64,000 bases of DNA from Cryobacterium arcticum (GTDB taxonomy: Bacteria > Actinomycetota > Actinomycetes > Actinomycetales > Microbacteriaceae). Shown here one piece after another: positions 25,110 through 35,408 of this stretch. The stretch spans positions 558,001 through 622,000 of the forward strand of contig NZ_CP016282.1 of NCBI RefSeq assembly GCF_001679725.1, in the 5' to 3' direction. Position 1 is the first letter of the stretch. Each line of letters begins with the position of its first letter. The notes under the pieces are model-generated. The model did no database searches. It saw only the letters and a program-made list of their open reading frames with translations, and had not been told where the DNA came from. A program made the translations under genes and the position numbers.

Positions 25110-27652
25110 CCCGCAGCCCCCATCTTGCCGACCACGATGGTTACGGTTCCGCCCTTGGTCGCCGGGGTACCGGCGGCGGGGCTCATCGAGAGCACCTTGT
25201 TGTTCTGCGTCGGGTCGGTGACGGCCTGGTCGGTGGTCACCACGCCGAAGCCGTTCAGCGTGGCCTTGGCCTGGTCGGCAGTCTGGCCCACGACATCGGG
25301 AATGAGAACCTGGTTGCCGTTGCTGGAGTACACCGTGATGGTGGCTCCCACGCTGGCGTTGGAGCCGTTACCGGGGTCGGTGCGTGCCACGGTGCCGGCC
25401 GGCAGCTCGGAGTCGGTCACGCCGCCGTCGAGGAACTCGAAGCCGGCGCCCTCGATGGCGCTCTTGGCATCCGCCATCGACTTGCCGCGCACATCGGGAA
25501 CGGCCACCTGAGCGCCCTGGATGACGTTGTTCGAGGCTTCGTCGAAGTTGTCTCCACCGTACTTGGCGTTGGCGACGCCCATGATGTCCGGCCACATGCG
25601 GTGTCGGGCGGTCGCGGCGGATCCGCTCTCGAAGTTGTACTTGCTCGCACGCTGGTTGGCGTCGCCGGTAACGCTCACGACGCCGACCACGGTGGCGACC
25701 TTGCTGCTGGCACCGCTCATCCAGGTGTCCTTGGCGCCGTCGGTGGTACCGGTTTTGCCGATCATCGGTACCCGCGGGGAGGTGGAGTTGTAGGACTGCG
25801 TCGCCGAGCCCTCCGTGAGCACGCGCTTCATGGCGTACGCCATGCCGGCGGCCACGGACGGCTCAACCGACTGGTTGCAGGTGGACGCGGGCGGCGGGAT
25901 CTCGGTGTCGTCGGGGCCGACGATGCGGTCGATGACCACGGCAGAGCAGGTAGTGCCCTTGTTGGCGATGCCGGCGAAGGCCACCGCCATGCTCAGTGGT
26001 GCGATCTCGTTGGTTCCGAGCACCGAGGAGGCGCCCTTCTCGAGCTCGTCGCCGTCGGCACGGTGCACGCCGAATGCCTCGGCGGTGTCGCGGATCTTGC
26101 AGAGATCGAGCTTCTTGGCCATGCCGAGGAAGCCCGTGTTGATCGAGTTGATGGTCGACTGCAGGGCGCTGTAGTTGGTGCCGGACTCGTTGGCGTCGTT
26201 CTTGGGGTTGTAGCCCGGGAACGTCTGCGGTCCGCTGCAGTAGTCCTGGAAGGTGCCCCAGTCGGACTTCCGAGCCGAGTCGACCCGCTCGTTGAGGGCG
26301 TGGCCTTCCTTCAGCCATTCCGCGAGGGTGAAGACCTTGTAGGTGGAGCCGGGCTGGAAGCCGGCGGAGCCGCCCTGGTTCTTGTCGGTGTTGTAGTTGA
26401 TGCTCGTGTACTGCGCGCCCTGGTTGAGAACATCAGGGTCCTGGCTGTAGATCTTGTTCTGCGCCATGGCGAGAACCCGGCCGGTACCCACCTGGACGCT
26501 GGTGGCAACGGCACCCACGTCCCAACCGTCGAAGGTCTCCGGCACGTTTTCGGAGATCGTGTCTTCGGCCGCCTGCTGCAGGTCGAGGTCGAGCGTGGTG
26601 TAGATGTCGTAGCCGCCGCGACGGAAGTTCGTCATGCGGGTGTCTTCGTCTTCACCGAACGTGGGGTCGGTCTTGAGGATCTGGGTGACGTAGTCACAGA
26701 AGTAGGCGCTGCCACCGGCGGTCTGGCATCCGGTGCTCGGCTCGGTGATGCTGGGCTCGATCGGCGCGGCGATGGCGGCGTCGTAGTCTTCCTGGCTGAC
26801 CTTCTTGTACTTGAGCATCTCGCCGAGGATGTAATCGCGGCGTTGCTTGTTGTCCGCGTAGCCGCTGGCGGCACCGTTGGTCTCGCTGTCGGGCCGGTCG
26901 AGACGGAACTTCTCCGGGTTGTTCACGATGGCGATGAGGCTGGCCGACTGGGAGAGCGTGAGGTTGGCTGCGCTGGTGTTGAAGTAGTAGCTGGAGGCGG
27001 CCTCGATGCCGTACACGCTGCCACCGAACAGGGTGATGTTGAGGTAGCCCTGCAGAATCTCGGGCTTGGTGTATTCCTTCTCCACGCCGATGGCCAGGCG
27101 CATCTCCTTGAGCTTGCGCTCAGGAGTCGTGGCGGTGGCCTCGTCGTAGCAGGCGTCGAGCTCGTCCTGGTCGGTGAGGACCTCGCACTTCTGCACGAGA
27201 ACGTTCTTGACGTACTGCTGGGTGATGGAGGAGCCACCCTGGGTGCCGCCGCCGGTGACCGTGGACAGGGCGCCGCGGATGGTGCCCTGCAGGTCGACTC
27301 CGCCGTGTTCGTAGAAGCGCGGGTCCTCGCCGGACACCGCGGCATCCTGGACGAACTGGCTCATGCTCGCCAGCGGAACCTCGACGCGGTTCTGGTCGTA
27401 AAAGGACGCGAGAGCGTAGGGGGCGCCGTTGTCCTGCACCGCATAGATGGTGCTCTTCTGGGACAGCTGGTCGACCCGGAGGTAGTTGGGCAGACTCTCG
27501 AACACGTTGATCGTGTTGGTGGTGGTCATGCCCGTCACGGCCAGGGCGGGGGTCACGGCGACAGTAACCAGAACGCCGGCGACGGCGCTCATTCCGATAA
27601 TGCCGAGGAGACCGCCGAGCGCTCCACTAACCGTACGTTTTTTGGCAGACAT
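25106..27652 (-). CDS. Bifunctional penicillin-binding protein with PASTA domains (copy 2)
   Basis: The 848-residue class A PBP has the same plan as the copy at 21537-24065: one N-terminal membrane helix, GT51 domain (GEDPRFYEHGGVD, GGSSITQQYVKNVL), transpeptidase domain (STYK, SIN, KTGTTD) and two PASTA domains (AVPDVRGKSMADAKSAI, LIPDVVGQTADQAKATL). Long stretches are identical between the copies, while linkers and PASTA repeats differ more. This copy is coupled to the metallophosphoesterase by ATGA, which matches the ponA-phosphoesterase pairing of other Actinobacteria and may be the ancestral one. An in-frame TTG at 27673 would add seven residues. Only 50 bp separate it from the divergent DUF4177 gene. 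Confidence 0.94.
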   Translation of the reverse strand: MSAKKRTVSGALGGLLGIIGMSAVAGVLVTVAVTPALAVTGMTTTNTINVFESLPNYLRVDQLSQKSTIYAVQDNGAPYALASFYDQNRVEVPLASMSQFVQDAAVSGEDPRFYEHGGVDLQGTIRGALSTVTGGGTQGGSSITQQYVKNVLVQKCEVLTDQDELDACYDEATATTPERKLKEMRLAIGVEKEYTKPEILQGYLNITLFGGSVYGIEAASSYYFNTSAANLTLSQSASLIAIVNNPEKFRLDRPDSETNGAASGYADNKQRRDYILGEMLKYKKVSQEDYDAAIAAPIEPSITEPSTGCQTAGGSAYFCDYVTQILKTDPTFGEDEDTRMTNFRRGGYDIYTTLDLDLQQAAEDTISENVPETFDGWDVGAVATSVQVGTGRVLAMAQNKIYSQDPDVLNQGAQYTSINYNTDKNQGGSAGFQPGSTYKVFTLAEWLKEGHALNERVDSARKSDWGTFQDYCSGPQTFPGYNPKNDANESGTNYSALQSTINSINTGFLGMAKKLDLCKIRDTAEAFGVHRADGDELEKGASSVLGTNEIAPLSMAVAFAGIANKGTTCSAVVIDRIVGPDDTEIPPPASTCNQSVEPSVAAGMAYAMKRVLTEGSATQSYNSTSPRVPMIGKTGTTDGAKDTWMSGASSKVATVVGVVSVTGDANQRASKYNFESGSAATARHRMWPDIMGVANAKYGGDNFDEASNNVIQGAQVAVPDVRGKSMADAKSAIEGAGFEFLDGGVTDSELPAGTVARTDPGNGSNASVGATITVYSSNGNQVLIPDVVGQTADQAKATLNGFGVVTTDQAVTDPTQNNKVLSMSPAAGTPATKGGTVTIVVGKMGAAG

Positions 27653-27702
27653 ACAATTGAGCGTAAGGGACAATTCTGAAAAACAGCCTGAATCGGAGCC
27701 GC

Positions 27703-27870
27703 ATGACTGCCTGGGAGTACCTCACCACCCCGCTGATGATCCACAACACTGCCGCGATCCTCAACAACTGGGGATCGGAAGGCTGGGAGCTCGTGCAGGT
27801 CGTCACCGGCCCCGAGGGTGGACTCGTCGCCTATCTCAAGCGTCCGGTCGCCGGCGCAGAAGGAGCATGA
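27703..27870 (+). CDS. DUF4177 family small protein (55 aa)
   Basis: The frame from ATG 27703 to TGA 27870 gives a 55-residue protein. It starts MTAWEYLTTPLM and includes LNNWGSEGWELVQVV, the tryptophan- and glycine-rich DUF4177 core, then GGLVAYLKRP. An ATG at 27867 overlapping this stop as ATGA would be coupled to the RidA frame. Similar DUF4177-RidA pairs occur in many Actinobacteria. The role is unknown. Confidence 0.8.
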   Translation: MTAWEYLTTPLMIHNTAAILNNWGSEGWELVQVVTGPEGGLVAYLKRPVAGAEGA

Positions 27871-27872
27871 CA

Positions 27873-28343
27873 ATGTCACAGGTAGAAGCTCGCCTCGCCG
27901 AGCTGGGAATCGAACTGCCGTCGGTCGTTCCGCCGGTCGCCTCTTACGTGCCCGCCGTCGTGAGCGGCTCGCTGGTGTTCACCTCCGGCCAGCTGCCGAT
28001 GGTCTCCGGCGCTCTGCCCGCCACCGGCAAGGTCGGCGACGGCCACGGCCTTGTGCCGGCCGCTGACGCCAAGGAGTACGCCCGGCAGTGTGCGCTCAAC
28101 GCGCTTGCCGCCATCCAGAGTGTGATCGGTTCGCTCGACCGCATCACCCAGGTGGTCAAGGTCACCGGTTTCGTCGCATCCGCCCCCGACTTCACCGGCC
28201 AGCCCGGCGTCGTGAACGGGGCCTCCGACGTGCTCGGCGAGATCTTCGGCACCATCGGCGTGCACTCCCGCTCCGCCGTGGGCGTGGCCGTGCTGCCGAT
28301 GGACTCGCCCGTCGAGGTGGAGCTCATCGTCTCCTTCGCCTAA
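27873..28343 (+). CDS. RidA family protein
   Basis: The 156-residue protein belongs to the YjgF/YER057c/UK114 (RidA) family, which hydrolyses reactive enamine/imine intermediates. Typical segments are SGSLVFTSGQLPMVSG, the QCALNALAAIQSVIG helix, VVKVTGFVASAPDF and a C-terminal AVGVAVLPMDSPVEVELI. This longer subtype often lacks the arginine of canonical RidA, and here the C-terminal core has serine-proline-valine, so deaminase activity is uncertain. ATG 27873 is chosen over ATG 27867 because the AAGGAG site is then 8 bases away. It forms an operon with the DUF4177 gene. Confidence 0.9.
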   Translation: MSQVEARLAELGIELPSVVPPVASYVPAVVSGSLVFTSGQLPMVSGALPATGKVGDGHGLVPAADAKEYARQCALNALAAIQSVIGSLDRITQVVKVTGFVASAPDFTGQPGVVNGASDVLGEIFGTIGVHSRSAVGVAVLPMDSPVEVELIVSFA

Positions 28344-28365
28344 CCCGCCACTTCAGGGCATCGTC

Positions 28366-28428
28366 GGTCGAGCTTGTCGAGACCCACCGGGATCTCGACA
28401 GGTTCGATCCTCGACAGGCTCGATCAAC
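28366..28428. repeat. TCGA-rich dispersed repeats
   Basis: Three copies of the element described at 21.3 kb lie between RidA and the acyltransferase: GGTCGAGCTTGTCGAGACC at 28366-28384 and two divergent ones in the other orientation (ATCTCGACAGGTTCGATCC at 28392-28410, CTCGACAGGCTCGATCAA from 28410). The region is convergent, so a terminator-like role is possible. Confidence 0.65.
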
Positions 28429-28465
28429 GTGTCGCCGGGTCTGTCTCGATCAGCGCGCCGCGGGT

Positions 28466-29884
28466 TTATGAGGCGGAGGCGGCTTCGGGGCGCGGATGGC
28501 TGGCCGAGAACGCCGCGCCGGCACGGGTAGCCAGCGCCTGTGCGGGAAGTTCCACCCAGCGGTACATCAGCTGTGCGAGTACCAGGCTCAGCGGCACCGA
28601 GATGAGCGCACCCCACCACCAGTGCTCCGGGCCGAAGAGCTGCGCGAAGGTGACCACCACGGGGAAGTGCACGAGGTACAGGCTGAAGCTGATGGCGCCG
28701 AGCCAGCCGAGCAGCCGGCCGCTGAGTAGCCGTTGCACCGGCGGCCACAGGGCCACGGTGGCGACGATGAGCACGGCTCCCGGCACCCGCAACGCCAGAG
28801 CCAGGGAGTTCCACGGCTCGCTGAGCAGTGGACGCGCCAGCCAGTAGCCGATGAGCAGCGCCGGCCCCAGCACCGCGATCAGGCTCCACACGAGCGTGCC
28901 GCCTGGCCGCTTCAGCAGGCGGGCCGAACGGGCCTGCAAGGTGGACAGGTTGGCGGCGATGAGCGCGCCGAGGCCGAAAGCCGGGAGGTACATCAGCGGC
29001 TCGGCGCCGAGGAGATACCCGATGGTGGAGACGCCGAGCATGACCGCAACCCAGGCCAGCGTCCACCGCCGGGTGGCCACGGCCAGGATCACTCCCACCG
29101 GCAGCAGCAGCGAGAACCACATCTCCCAGGCCAGCGACCACAACGGCGGGTTGACGTCGGGGCGGCCGGTGAACCCCACGATGCTGGCCTCGCGCAGCAG
29201 ATTGCCGATGCCGAGGTCGGGGCTGCCCTGCTTCGCCATCCAGGCGCCTTCGTTGCCCGTGATCGTGCGGGGCACTAGGAGGATCCAGACCGCGGCCAGC
29301 GCCACCGAGACGATGACCGGGATGGACAGGCGGATGATGCGGCGCGGGTAGTAGGCCAGCCAGTCGTAGCCGTGGACCGGCGCGATAGTCGGGGCCGTGG
29401 CCTCGGTCGGCGGGCTGTCGACCGTGGCGACAGGCGCGACCGAGCCGGTGTCGCCCGGTGTTGCGGCATCCGGTGTTGTGCTGTCGGGGGCCGAGATGTC
29501 CCGGGCGGTCGCGTCCAGTGCGGCGGTGTCGGGGGCCATGGCCTCGGTGCCGTCGGCGCTGCCGGTGCGCGCTCCTGCGGCGCCCCGGGTCGGACGCGGA
29601 GTCCACGGCCAGCGGCCCAGCGGGGACAGCACCAGCACGAAGCCGCTGAGCACGAAGAACACCAGCACGAACTCCGGGCCGGCGAAGAAGATTTTCAGGG
29701 GGGAGAGGGTGGCCCACCAGCCCGTGGAGAAGATCGCCACATTCGCGCTCGACGAGTACGCGGCCGAGACCGACGGGGCGGTCATCGACACGTGGTGCAC
29801 GAGCACAACGACGGCCGCGACGCCCCGCAGGGCGTCAAGGGCGACGAGACGGGTGCGGGGTTCGGCGGCAGACATCCGCTTCAC
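28466..29884 (-). CDS. Membrane acyltransferase (acyltransferase 3 family)
   Basis: The 472-residue protein has about ten membrane helices. The family signature is at the N-terminus: LVALDALRGVAAVVVLVHH with the catalytic-type histidine, followed by FFAGPEFVLVFFVLSGFVL and the conserved arginine helix YYPRRIIRLSIPVIV. Between helices 2 and 3 there is an unusual insert of about 75 residues rich in Pro, Thr, Asp and Ala (for example APDSTTPDAATPGDTGS). Such enzymes O-acylate surface polysaccharides or lipids from the membrane. The GTG at 29884 with AAGGGG upstream is used; ATG at 29875 is possible. It does not occur at this position in most related neighbourhoods I know. Confidence 0.88.
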   Translation of the reverse strand: MKRMSAAEPRTRLVALDALRGVAAVVVLVHHVSMTAPSVSAAYSSSANVAIFSTGWWATLSPLKIFFAGPEFVLVFFVLSGFVLVLSPLGRWPWTPRPTRGAAGARTGSADGTEAMAPDTAALDATARDISAPDSTTPDAATPGDTGSVAPVATVDSPPTEATAPTIAPVHGYDWLAYYPRRIIRLSIPVIVSVALAAVWILLVPRTITGNEGAWMAKQGSPDLGIGNLLREASIVGFTGRPDVNPPLWSLAWEMWFSLLLPVGVILAVATRRWTLAWVAVMLGVSTIGYLLGAEPLMYLPAFGLGALIAANLSTLQARSARLLKRPGGTLVWSLIAVLGPALLIGYWLARPLLSEPWNSLALALRVPGAVLIVATVALWPPVQRLLSGRLLGWLGAISFSLYLVHFPVVVTFAQLFGPEHWWWGALISVPLSLVLAQLMYRWVELPAQALATRAGAAFSASHPRPEAASAS

Positions 29885-29922
29885 GCTAGAGCCCCTTCGT
29901 GAACGTTTCCTCCATGCACACC

Positions 29923-29982
29923 CGCGAGCCGTGAGCTAGACCGGTCCCGGGCCCCGGGACGGTGCTGAACTCACGGCTCGCG
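29923..29982. repeat. Nested inverted repeat between acyltransferase and acs
   Basis: The outer arms CGCGAGCCGTGAG (29923-29935) and CTCACGGCTCGCG (29970-29982) are perfectly complementary. An inner palindrome built on GTCCCGGG and CCCGGGAC lies between them. It sits just downstream of the acs stop, so it may end acs transcription, although no T run is present. Confidence 0.7.
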
Positions 29983-29987
29983 AGGGG

Positions 29988-31949
<1,962 letters not shown>

Positions 31950-32147
31950 GATGGTTCGCTCCTTTGCGAGTTCAGGCAGTGTCGAGGCGCCGGGGCGACC
32001 TCATCCCTGAACCCTACACGGCCCGCGCAACACGCTCGAGGGCATTTCTCGGCGAAAGAACCACCGAATTTCTGCCCGGGATACATTCGGAAAACCCTTC
32101 TCACGTGGCTTTCTTTTCATGTCCTCATTTAGGGGGACCCAGGGGAC

Positions 32148-32175
32148 TTGCGCATCTGGTTTTCCCAAGTATGCT
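32148..32175 (+). promoter_or_regulatory. Promoter of the 6C RNA
   Basis: TTGCGC at 32148-32153 and TATGCT at 32170-32175 are separated by 16 bases. They would start a transcript near 32182, just before the two C-loop hairpins. A GGGGGACCCAGGGG stretch lies immediately upstream. Confidence 0.6.
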
Positions 32176-32181
32176 TGAGCT

Positions 32182-32286
32182 TGTCTGAACGAAAGTTTTG
32201 ACCTGTGGTGCGCTTGGTTCCCCCCAATCAGCGCACTGCCGAGGCGGCACCTGTTCCCCCCAATAGGTGCCGCCCCCCTCTTTTTA
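32182..32286 (+). ncRNA. 6C small RNA
   Basis: Two adjacent hairpins each carry a loop with six cytosines. In the first, GTGCGC and GCGCAC (about 32207-32236) enclose GGTTCCCCCCAATCA. In the second, GGCGGCACCT (32243-32252) and AGGTGCCGCC (32265-32274) enclose GTTCCCCCCAAT. The second hairpin is followed by CTCTTTTT and serves as a terminator. This double-hairpin, six-C design is the definition of the actinobacterial 6C RNA family. From memory, the mycobacterial homologue (B11) lies beside the tad-like cluster too. It probably acts by base pairing of the C-rich loops with G-rich sites around ribosome-binding sequences. Confidence 0.88.
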
Positions 32287-32590
32287 ACGGCGCGCCCGTG
32301 TCTCTCAACGACACGCCCGCGCTTTCCCCCGCACGGCTCGCGCGCCCCACTGCGAATCGTGCACCTGCGTGACCAGCTGTACCGCTTCATCGCTGTATCG
32401 GCCCCCTCCAGGCACACCTGTTGCCCGGCCGGACTTCTGAGCCCCCGCACGCCGGGCGCAGTCGTCCGACCGGGCAACACGTGTCTCTCCACCCGGGCGC
32501 TGCTCCTCCACAGCCGGGTGCCGACCACGCCTCTGCACAACAGCGGATGGCTCCCCTCCCGCCGGCCACCCAAGGCCGTAGCGTGCTCGA
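32287..32590. other. Intergenic region before the tad cluster
   Basis: No convincing gene was found here. The stretch has an imperfect inverted repeat (TTGCCCGGCCGGA and TCCGACCGGGCAA, about 32421-32478). The septum-site/CpaE-like gene that precedes the tad ATPase in other Actinobacteria is not present here. Confidence 0.5.
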
Positions 32591-33727
32591 ATGCCAGAGC
32601 CCTTCGTCGCCGTGCCCTCCTACCTGAGCCGGCCCAGCCCCGTGACCGTCAGCACAGCCCCGCATCCGGCCGCGGCTGGGGGAGACCCCGCCCGTGACCG
32701 GCCGGACGCGCAGCCAGGTCGCGCCCACGGGATGGTGGATGCGGCGCCGGGCCGGGCCCTCGACCCCATGCCGCCCGTGCTCACCCGCGCCGATGTGTCG
32801 GTGCTCGGGCCGCTCGCACCCTTCGCCCGCGACGGCGCCGTCACCGATCTGTTCGTCAACGGGGAGGCCGGCCTCTGGCGCGACGCCGGTCACGGCCTGG
32901 TGGCCGCGCCGGACTGGCACAGCGACGAGCGCGGCATCCGGGACCTCGCCGTGCGGCTGATCGCGCTCGGCGGGCGCCATATCGATGAGGCCAGCCCCTG
33001 CGTGGATGTGCGTCTGGCCGACGGCATCCGCGTGCACGCCGTGCTGCCCCCGGTCTCGAGCACGGGCACCCTGCTCTCCATCCGTTTGCCGCGGGTGCAC
33101 CGCCTCAGCCTCGACGCCCTGGCCGCCGCCGGCATGTTCGGTGCCGGTGAGGCCGCGGCCGCCCAGCTCGGCCGGCTGCGCGCCGCGGTGCTCGACCGGC
33201 AGAATCTGCTCGTCACCGGAGCGGCCGGCAGCGGCAAGACCACCCTGCTGGCCGCCCTGCTGGCCGAGGCTCCGGCCGACGAACGCATTGTGGCCATCGA
33301 AGACGTCGCCGAGCTACGCATCGACCACCCGCACGTCGTGGGCCTGGAGTCACGGCAGGCCAACCTTGAAGGGGCCGGCCGGATCGGACTGGAGAGCCTG
33401 CTGCGGGAAGCGCTGCGGATGCGGCCGGACCGGTTGGTGCTCGGCGAGTGCCGTGGCGCCGAGATCCGCGAGCTGCTCGGCGCCCTCAACACCGGGCACG
33501 ATGGTGGGGCCGGCACCCTGCACGCCAACTCCCTGGGAGACGTGCCCGCCCGGCTCGAGGCGCTCGGCGCGCTCGCCGGGATGAGTCCGGCCGCCGTGGC
33601 ACGGCAGACCGTGAGCGCCATCGGCCTGGTGCTGCATCTCGAACGCCGCGGCGGCACCCGCCGGCTCGCCCAGGTGGGCCGGTTCGTTCTCGACGCAGCC
33701 GAACGCCTGAGTGCGGTAGAGGCATGA
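32591..33727 (+). CDS. Tad/Flp-type secretion ATPase (TadA/CpaF-like)
   Basis: The 378-residue protein has a variable Pro/Ala-rich N-terminus of about 60 residues and then a type II/IV secretion ATPase domain. Visible motifs are VTDLFVNGEAGLWRD, the Walker A box VTGAAGSGKTTLLAALL (near residue 215), the Asp box VAIEDVAELRIDHPH, Walker B RPDRLVLGECRGAEIRELL and the His box GHDGGAGTLHANS. It powers assembly of Flp-like pili or a related export system. The stop overlaps the next start as ATGA. The true start may be downstream, because the first 60 residues are low in complexity. Confidence 0.92.
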   Translation: MPEPFVAVPSYLSRPSPVTVSTAPHPAAAGGDPARDRPDAQPGRAHGMVDAAPGRALDPMPPVLTRADVSVLGPLAPFARDGAVTDLFVNGEAGLWRDAGHGLVAAPDWHSDERGIRDLAVRLIALGGRHIDEASPCVDVRLADGIRVHAVLPPVSSTGTLLSIRLPRVHRLSLDALAAAGMFGAGEAAAAQLGRLRAAVLDRQNLLVTGAAGSGKTTLLAALLAEAPADERIVAIEDVAELRIDHPHVVGLESRQANLEGAGRIGLESLLREALRMRPDRLVLGECRGAEIRELLGALNTGHDGGAGTLHANSLGDVPARLEALGALAGMSPAAVARQTVSAIGLVLHLERRGGTRRLAQVGRFVLDAAERLSAVEA

Positions 33728-34812
33728 CCAGGCGTGCGGCGGCGGCCAACCCGATCGATGAGGTCGCCCGGATCGCCGAACGCCTGGCCGTGCTGCTCGC
33801 GGCCGGAGTCTCGCCGGTCTCCGCCTGGGACTACCTCGTGCCACCTGCCGGCGTCGACCCGCCGCAGCGGCCGTCCCGCGGCATCCTGATGCTCCGCGCC
33901 CTCGGCCGCAGAACCGCGCCCCGCCACGGGCCACCCGGCCGCACACCCGTCGGGCGGTTTGGCCGGTGGTTGGGCCGGGCGCCGGTCGACGCCGGCTCCC
34001 GCGCCGTGCTGCTGGCCGCCGCGCGGGCGGCGCACGCCGGCGAGAGCGTGTCCGAGGCGATCGCCCACGAGGCGCGGCAACTGCCCACCCAGCCGGCGGA
34101 TGCCTGGCGGGCGCTCGCCGCCGCCTGGGAGGTCGCGACGCAGGCCGGTGCCCCCTTGGCCGGCTGTCTGCGCGACCTGGCCGGCGCGTTCCGTGACCTG
34201 GGCCAGCTGCACCGCGACCTGGCGGTGGCGTTGACCGGACCCCGGGCCACCGCCCGGATGGTGCTGGTGCTGCCGCTGGTAGCGCTGCTGTTCGGCGCGC
34301 TGCTGGGCTTCGACACCGTGCACACTCTGTTCTTCACCGGCCCGGGCCTGGGGTGCCTTGCCGCGGGCTTGCTGCTCATGCTGGGTGCGTCCCGGTGGAA
34401 CCGGGCTCTCGTCGCAACGGCCGGGGCCCAATTGACGGCTCCCGGCCTTGAGCTGGACCTCACCGCCATCGGGATGGCCGGAGGAGGCTCCATCGACCGG
34501 GCGCGCGATATGGCACGGCAGAGCGCCGAACGGTTCGGTCTTCGCCCGGTTCACACGGAGATCGCGGCCGACACGGTGATCGAGCGGGTGCTCGAACTTT
34601 CGGCGAGAGCGGGCATCCCGGCCGGTGAACTGCTGCGCAGCGAGGCCGACCAGGCCCGCCGGGATGCCCGCAGCGCCGGCCGGCAGCGCGGCGAATCGCT
34701 CGGCGTCGCCCTGATGATCCCGCTCGGGGTGTGCGTGCTGCCGGCCTTCATGCTCGTGGGCGTGGCGCCGCTCCTGCTCAGTGTGCTCTCCTCCACACTC
34801 ACCGGCTTTTAG
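33724..34812 (+). CDS. Tad membrane platform protein with TadB- and TadC-like halves
   Basis: The 362-residue protein has two type II secretion F-like regions. The first (GESVSEAIAHEARQLP and LAGAFRDLGQLHRDLAVA, then two helices about residues 180-225) resembles TadB. The second (GSIDRARDMARQSAERFG and RSEADQARRDARSAGRQ, then C-terminal helices from about residue 325) resembles TadC. Other Actinobacteria often have two separate genes here, so this looks like a fusion. It would form the inner-membrane platform for the ATPase with which it overlaps by ATGA. The minus-strand DUF2255 gene follows. Confidence 0.85.
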   Translation: MTRRAAAANPIDEVARIAERLAVLLAAGVSPVSAWDYLVPPAGVDPPQRPSRGILMLRALGRRTAPRHGPPGRTPVGRFGRWLGRAPVDAGSRAVLLAAARAAHAGESVSEAIAHEARQLPTQPADAWRALAAAWEVATQAGAPLAGCLRDLAGAFRDLGQLHRDLAVALTGPRATARMVLVLPLVALLFGALLGFDTVHTLFFTGPGLGCLAAGLLLMLGASRWNRALVATAGAQLTAPGLELDLTAIGMAGGGSIDRARDMARQSAERFGLRPVHTEIAADTVIERVLELSARAGIPAGELLRSEADQARRDARSAGRQRGESLGVALMIPLGVCVLPAFMLVGVAPLLLSVLSSTLTGF

Positions 34813-34832
34813 CGACGGCGCCGCGCGGCGAG

Positions 34833-35246
34833 CTACTGCGCAGCGAGGCCGCCCGATGCGTCGGGGGAGGGAGTGATGAGTAGCGTGTGGGCGCGGGTGG
34901 CCGGGTTGGTCATGCCGAAGCTGCCCCCGTACTTGCGTACATAGGCTCCGTCGATCTCGTCGTGCACGGGGTCGTCGGGGTGCACAGACGAGAAGACTGC
35001 CGGCGACACGTGGTCCTCGATGCGCACGAGCCCGCGCCCGGCATCCCGTGCCCGGGGCAGCCATCTGCTCACGCCGCCATACCCCGCTCCGGACCGTACG
35101 TACACGTCGGCACCGACCCGCACCATCCACACGGTCACGAATGGGCGGATGCTGCGGTCCGCACGCCGGGAGGCGATCTGCAGCTCGGCCGCACGGTCGA
35201 CGAGCTCTAACTCTTCGGCCGACCACCGTCGGGTCATGTCGCTCAT
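34833..35246 (-). CDS. DUF2255 family protein
   Basis: The 137-residue soluble protein has the DUF2255 pattern: WSAEELELVDRAAELQIASR, then RPFVTVWMVRVGADVYVRSG, then GRGLVRIEDHVSPAVF and IDGAYVRKYG. A GAGGAGG ribosome site precedes the ATG at 35246, so this is a real gene and not a shadow of the pilus genes. It lies inside the tad cluster on the opposite strand, splitting the platform gene from the pilin genes. The function is unknown; family members resemble nitroreductase/F420-binding-type small folds, though I would not assign one here. Confidence 0.85.
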   Translation of the reverse strand: MSDMTRRWSAEELELVDRAAELQIASRRADRSIRPFVTVWMVRVGADVYVRSGAGYGGVSRWLPRARDAGRGLVRIEDHVSPAVFSSVHPDDPVHDEIDGAYVRKYGGSFGMTNPATRAHTLLITPSPDASGGLAAQ

Positions 35247-35408
35247 TCAGCGGCCTCCTCACTCAGCGCTGACGCCTCCTCCACAGTCTGCCGCGCCGGC
35301 CCACTCTGCACAGACGGGCCGGTGCCGCCCTGCGGCCGTTGACGCCGGCGCAGGATAGCTGCACTCGGGCCATTCACACCGCGTCCTGTACGCGAAAGGA
35401 GATTTTCC

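Noticed and set aside
22719..27679. Two very long plus-strand frames opposite the penicillin-binding proteins
   Set aside because: They are antisense shadows of high-GC genes. The minus strand carries all PBP and phosphoesterase motifs.
32890..35262. A 790-codon minus-strand frame opposite the tad genes
   Set aside because: The plus strand has TadA, platform and overlapping starts. Only the DUF2255 part at 34833-35246, in another frame, is real on the minus strand.
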